From DASQFQ01 sp039934455 (GTDB taxonomy: Bacteria; Actinomycetota; Thermoleophilia; Solirubrobacterales; Solirubrobacteraceae): a stretch of DNA of 8,647 nt. A program made the position numbers and the translations under genes. The DNA is taken from assembly GCA_039934455.1 (NCBI GenBank), contig JBDTMF010000180.1, positions 1 through 8,647 of the forward strand, given 5' to 3'. How positions within the stretch are numbered: position 1 is the stretch's first letter; the number at the start of each line of letters is the position of its first letter. The notes under the pieces were generated by a model that worked only from the letters and a program-made list of their open reading frames with translations, searched no databases and was not told where the DNA came from. Shown here piece after piece: positions 5,987 through 8,647 of the stretch.

Positions 5987-6403
5987 ATGCGCTCCGTGCT
6001 CCGTTCGTTCCCGCTCCTCCTCGCCGTCGCGATCGCCGGCTGCGGGCAGGCGGCCTCCTCCACGAGCAACTTCAAGGGCGCCAAGAAGGACGTCGCCGAC
6101 ACGGTCGAGCAGCTCCAGACCGCGGCCACGAGCCGCAAGCCCGAGGACATCTGCGCGAACGTGATGACGCGCGCCCTCATCGAGAAGGTCAAGACCTCCG
6201 GCCACGACTGCGTCACCGAGATCGAGAAGGTCACCGCCGACGCCGACGACTACGAGCTCACCGTCACCGCCGTGACGATCACGGGCGCCACCGCCACCGC
6301 GCGCGTCAAGGGCCGCAAGGGCGGCAAGGAAGGCGTCCTCACGAACTTCGCGCTCGCGCGCGAGGACGGGAAGTGGCGCTTGTCGAACTTCGGCGCCGGC
6401 TAG
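5987..6403 (+). CDS. Small secreted lipoprotein of unknown function
   Basis: A 138-aa protein with a lipoprotein signal peptide: MRSVLRSFPLLLAVAIAGC, with the lipobox cysteine at residue 19. The mature part starts with a short polar linker and a helix (KKDVADTVEQLQTAATSR), then PEDICANVMTRALIEKV. Several beta-strands follow (YELTVTAVTITGATATARVKG) and end in a WRLSNFG strand. This helix-then-sheet order and the closing GKWRLSNF resemble NTF2-like/DUF4878-type lipoproteins, an uncertain fold guess. Cys56 and Cys75 could form a disulfide. ATG 5987 was chosen because it puts the basic residues and hydrophobic core in the normal place; ATG 5954 in the same frame would add 11 residues of poor signal-peptide character. 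GGAGGG at 5963-5968 is 18 bases away, too far for a standard ribosome binding site. The gene is divergent from TetR and convergent with rmlB. Confidence 0.75.
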   Translation: MRSVLRSFPLLLAVAIAGCGQAASSTSNFKGAKKDVADTVEQLQTAATSRKPEDICANVMTRALIEKVKTSGHDCVTEIEKVTADADDYELTVTAVTITGATATARVKGRKGGKEGVLTNFALAREDGKWRLSNFGAG

Positions 6404-6437
6404 CGCGAAGGCGCCTGGGCGGTCTGAGCGCTAGCCG
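6397..6437. terminator. Bidirectional stem-loop spanning both stop codons
   Basis: CGGCTAGCGC (6397-6406) and GCGCTAGCCG (6428-6437) are a perfect 10-bp inverted repeat around a 21-base loop. The left arm contains the lipoprotein TAG (6401-6403) and the right arm contains the rmlB stop (6433-6431). Both genes therefore end in GGC-TAG-CGC. The position between convergent genes fits a bidirectional terminator. There is no U-tract, which is common for terminators in high-GC actinobacteria. Confidence 0.6.
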
Positions 6438-7429
6438 AGCGAGCGGCCGTACTGGCGCTCGTAGTACGCGCGGTACTCGCCCGAGCGGATCGACTCCCAC
6501 CAGCCGGTGTTCTCGCGGTACCAGGCCACGGTGTGGGCGAGCCCGTCGCCGAAGCGCATCCGCGGCTCCCAGCCGAGCGTGCGCACCTTGTCCGACGACA
6601 GCGAGTAGCGGCGGTCGTGGCCGGGCCGGTCGGTGACGTACTCGATCAGGCCGTCGTCGCCACCGGTGAGCGCGATGATGCGCTGGACGACCTCGAGGTT
6701 CGCGCACTCGTCGGGCCCGCCGGCGTTGTAGACGTTGCCCGGCTCGCCGTGCTCGAGCACGTGGCCGATCGCGCGGGCGAAGTCCTCGACGTAGATCCAG
6801 TTGCGGACCTGCTGGCCGTCGCCGTAGACGGGCAGCCTGTCCCCGTGCAGCGCGTTGAGGATCATCAGCGGGATCAGCTTCTCGGGGTACTGGAACGGCC
6901 CGTAGTTGTTGGAGCCGCGGCAGATCAGCGTCGGGAGCCCGAAGGTGTGGAAGTAGCTGTCGACGAGCAGGTCGGCGCCCGCCTTGGTGGCGGAGTAGGG
7001 CGAGGAGGGGGCGAGCGGCGAGGCCTCGGTGAACGAGCCCTGCTCGATCGAGCCGTAGACCTCGTCGGTGGAGACCTGGACGTAGCGCAGGCCGGCCGCG
7101 CGCGCCGCCTCGAGCAGCACGTAGGTGCCCTGGGCGTGGGTCTTGACGAAGGCGTCGGGCTCGGCGATCGAGCGGTCGACGTGGGTCTCGGCCGCGAAGT
7201 TCACGACCGCCTCGCGCCCCTCCATGGCGGCGGCGACCGCGTCGGCGTCCTCGATGCCGGCGTGGACGAAGGCGTAACCGGGGCTGCCGGCCACGTCGGC
7301 GAGGTTCTCCTCGCGCCCGGCGTAGGTGAGCTTGTCGAGCACGACGACCTCGTCGCCGTGCTCGGTGATGCGCTGGCGGACGAAGTTCGAGCCGATGAAG
7401 CCGGCCCCGCCGCAGACGAGCAGCTTCAC
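6431..7429 (-). CDS. rmlB: dTDP-glucose 4,6-dehydratase
   Basis: A 332-aa extended short-chain dehydrogenase/reductase. RmlB converts dTDP-glucose to dTDP-4-keto-6-deoxyglucose, the second step of dTDP-L-rhamnose synthesis, in the cytoplasm. Visible features are the NAD-binding GGAGFIG (7-13) with VVVLDKLTYAG after it (28-38), the catalytic TDE triad in VSTDEVYG (119-126), the YSATK active-site pair Y145/K149, SNNYGPFQYPEKLIP (173-187), and a normal C-terminus ending GRSLG. The length matches the family. GTG 7429-7427 is the start because GGAGG lies 7 bases upstream and the protein begins MKLLVCGGAGFIGSN as expected. It overlaps the rmlD TGA as GTGA. The closest alternative is another nucleotide-sugar 4,6-dehydratase, but the rmlD neighbour favours rhamnose. 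Confidence 0.95.
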   Translation of the reverse strand: MKLLVCGGAGFIGSNFVRQRITEHGDEVVVLDKLTYAGREENLADVAGSPGYAFVHAGIEDADAVAAAMEGREAVVNFAAETHVDRSIAEPDAFVKTHAQGTYVLLEAARAAGLRYVQVSTDEVYGSIEQGSFTEASPLAPSSPYSATKAGADLLVDSYFHTFGLPTLICRGSNNYGPFQYPEKLIPLMILNALHGDRLPVYGDGQQVRNWIYVEDFARAIGHVLEHGEPGNVYNAGGPDECANLEVVQRIIALTGGDDGLIEYVTDRPGHDRRYSLSSDKVRTLGWEPRMRFGDGLAHTVAWYRENTGWWESIRSGEYRAYYERQYGRSLG

Positions 7430-8250
7430 TGGAGGACCTCCGATCGCAGGTAGGCGGACAGGCCCTCGCGCCATGGCGGGAGCGCCGGCGCCTCAGGGCG
7501 GGTGGAGCCGAGGACGGACCAGGCGGGCCGCGGCGCGGGCCGGGGGAACTCGGCGGTGGTCACGGGCAGGGCGCGGCAGTCGACGCCGGCCTCCTCGAAC
7601 GTCGCCTGGGCCAGCTCGTGCCACGAGCACGAGCCGCCGCCGGCGACGTGCAGGACGCCGCTGAGCCGCTGCTCGGCGATGTCGACGAGCGCGGGTGCGA
7701 GGTGGCCGGTGAAGGTGGGGCAGCCGATCTGGTCGGCGACCACGTTGACCTCGTCGCGGTCCTCGGCCAGGCGCAGCATGGTGGCGACGAAATTCCTGCC
7801 GTGCACGCCGAACAGCCACGCGGAGCGCACGATGGCGTGGTCCCCGGCGGCGGCGACGGCGAGCTCCCCGGCGAGCTTGGAGCGGCCATAGGCGCCGGCC
7901 GGGCCGGTCGCGTCGTCCTCCCGGTACGGCGAGGTGGCGGTGCCGTCGAAGACGTAGTCGGAGGAGACATGGACGACGTAGGGCGCCGCGGCGGCGACGT
8001 GCCCCGCGCCCTCGCCGTTGATGCGCGTCGCGTCGGCCTCCTGCTCCTCGGCGCCGTCGACGTCGGTCAAGGCGGCGCAGTTGATCACGGCGTCGGGACG
8101 CGCGGCGGCCACGGCGGCCCGCACGGCGGCGGGGTCGGCGATGTCGAGGTCGCTGCGGGCGAGGGCGGTGACGTCATGCCCGGCGCTCTCGGCGGCGGCG
8201 GCGACATCCCGGCCCAGCATGCCCGCAGCGCCGGTCACGAGGAGGCGCAT
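7426..8250 (-). CDS. rmlD: dTDP-4-dehydrorhamnose reductase
   Basis: A 274-aa NAD(P)H-dependent reductase for the last step to dTDP-L-rhamnose. It shows the GAAGMLG nucleotide-binding loop (7-13), NCAALTDVDGAE (57-68), the SSDYVFDG block (96-103) typical of RmlD, the active-site Y121-x3-K125 in YGRSKLAGE, and RSAWLFG (142-148) followed by NFVATML. ATG 8250-8248 was chosen; the frame is open 21 codons further upstream, but that stretch is not RmlD-like and would run into the upstream PucR gene. No strong Shine-Dalgarno is seen. The stop overlaps the rmlB start (GTGA), so rmlD and rmlB are co-transcribed and translationally coupled, with rmlD first. rmlA and rmlC are not in the window. Confidence 0.93.
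   Translation of the reverse strand: MRLLVTGAAGMLGRDVAAAAESAGHDVTALARSDLDIADPAAVRAAVAAARPDAVINCAALTDVDGAEEQEADATRINGEGAGHVAAAAPYVVHVSSDYVFDGTATSPYREDDATGPAGAYGRSKLAGELAVAAAGDHAIVRSAWLFGVHGRNFVATMLRLAEDRDEVNVVADQIGCPTFTGHLAPALVDIAEQRLSGVLHVAGGGSCSWHELAQATFEEAGVDCRALPVTTAEFPRPAPRPAWSVLGSTRPEAPALPPWREGLSAYLRSEVLQ
7437..7441 (-). promoter_or_regulatory. Shine-Dalgarno for rmlB
   Basis: GGAGG on the minus strand lies 7 bases before GTG 7429, within the last codons of rmlD. It is the clearest ribosome binding site in the window and fixes the rmlB start. Confidence 0.65.
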
Positions 8251-8263
8251 ACGGGCGGGAAGC

Positions 8264-8647
8264 CTAGCCTGCCCGCAGCGCGAGGCCGAGCTCGAAGCGA
8301 GCCTCTGGATCATCGAGGCGCTCGCCGAACAGCTCGCGCAGCTGCTTGACGCGGTAGCGCACGGTCTGCGGGTGCACGTCGAGCTCGGCGGCCACCGCCT
8401 GGACCTGGCCGGGGCGGTCGAGCCAGGCGCGCAGCGCCTCGGTCAGCCGCTCGCGCGGCCCTTCGGGCAGCTCGGCGAGCGGCGCCAGGCGCTGCTCGGC
8501 GAGCTCGGCGGCGAGCGCCGGGTCGGCCGCGATGACGAGCGCCGGCAGGTGCTCCTCGGCGCGCGCGAAGCCGCGATCGCCGAGCCGGCCGTCGACGAGC
8601 AGGGCGTGCGTCGCGATCGCCCGCCGCACGGACAGGCCCGCGCGCGC
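8264..8647 (-). CDS. PucR-family transcriptional regulator, C-terminal fragment
   Basis: The last 127 residues of a protein whose start lies beyond the right edge. The end is a PucR-type C-terminal helix-turn-helix: LTEALRAWLDRPGQVQAVAAELDVHPQTVRYRVKQLRELFGERLDDPEARFELGLALRA. The VHPQTVRYRVKQL recognition helix and the LDDPEARFELGLAL close are diagnostic. The preceding 65 or so residues (HALLVDGRLGDRGFARAEEHLPALVIAADPALAAELAEQRL) look like the GGDEF-like/CdaR middle region of such regulators. PucR relatives are activators of catabolic genes, but the effector domain is not visible. The stop is 13 bases before the rmlD ATG on the same strand, so read-through into rmlDB is possible; that it regulates rhamnose synthesis is not supported by anything seen here. 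Confidence 0.85.
   Translation of the reverse strand, partial: ARAGLSVRRAIATHALLVDGRLGDRGFARAEEHLPALVIAADPALAAELAEQRLAPLAELPEGPRERLTEALRAWLDRPGQVQAVAAELDVHPQTVRYRVKQLRELFGERLDDPEARFELGLALRAG

Noticed and set aside
7431..7441. GGAGGACCTCC palindrome next to the rmlB start as a regulatory hairpin
   Set aside because: The two halves are separated by one base, so no hairpin loop can form; the minus-strand GGAGG is simply the ribosome binding site.
6533..7453. Long plus-strand open frame (306 codons) opposite rmlB
   Set aside because: It consists of valine/glycine/aspartate-rich text, the expected mirror of rmlB codons; rmlB motifs are complete on the other strand.
7618..8349. Plus-strand open frame (243 codons) opposite rmlD
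   Set aside because: Glycine-rich low-complexity shadow of rmlD; no motif.
1..8647. CRISPR arrays, tRNA or rRNA genes, insertion sequences, attachment sites
   Set aside because: No regularly spaced repeats, cloverleaf-like sequence, transposase motif or flanking target duplication was seen by eye in the window.

Overview
The window is very GC-rich, with G or C at most third codon positions, GTG and TTG starts, and tightly packed genes. It looks like chromosomal DNA of a high-GC actinobacterium. Many secreted proteins with small beta-domains, an extended ECF sigma factor with a membrane-anchored tail, and a DUF4394 protein resemble the Thermoleophilia/Solirubrobacterales; this placement is an inference from protein style, not from a marker gene. 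No RNA gene, CRISPR array, insertion sequence or phage gene was seen.

Layout. (1) 1-274, minus: the N-terminus of an Lhr-type DEAD/H helicase that runs off the left edge. (2) 335-3150, plus: a three-gene unit with almost no spacing. It holds a secreted DUF4394 protein, a small secreted SH3-like protein, and an ECF sigma factor whose C-terminal extension carries a zinc-binding anti-sigma (ZAS) motif, membrane segment(s), a beta-domain and a terminal SH3-like domain. The sigma gene appears broken by two one-base deletions lying right on the ZAS motif (2379-2404). (3) 3151-3409: a gene-free gap between convergent genes, holding two related palindromes exactly 61 bp apart. (4) 5945 down to 3410, minus: a TetR regulator, a family 5 uracil-DNA glycosylase and an MFS transporter, joined by TTGA and GTGA start/stop overlaps. 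(5) 5987-6403, plus: a small lipoprotein diverging from the TetR gene. (6) 6397-6437: a perfect 10-bp inverted repeat that contains the stop codons of both the lipoprotein gene and the convergent rmlB gene. (7) 8250 down to 6431, minus: rmlD and rmlB for dTDP-L-rhamnose synthesis, overlapping by GTGA. (8) 8264-8647, minus: the C-terminal DNA-binding end of a PucR-type regulator, running off the right edge.

How the genes may work together. The 335-3150 unit reads as a cell-surface sensing module: a cytoplasmic sigma factor tethered through its own ZAS/membrane segment to an external SH3-like domain, co-transcribed with two exported proteins, one of them also SH3-like. The TetR-UDG-MFS unit looks like one self-regulated transcript combining uracil repair with efflux. 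The rml pair supplies two steps of dTDP-rhamnose synthesis; rmlA and rmlC are not in the window. The least ordinary parts are the sigma-ZAS-SH3 gene with its frame disruption, the paired palindromes and the stop-codon inverted repeat.
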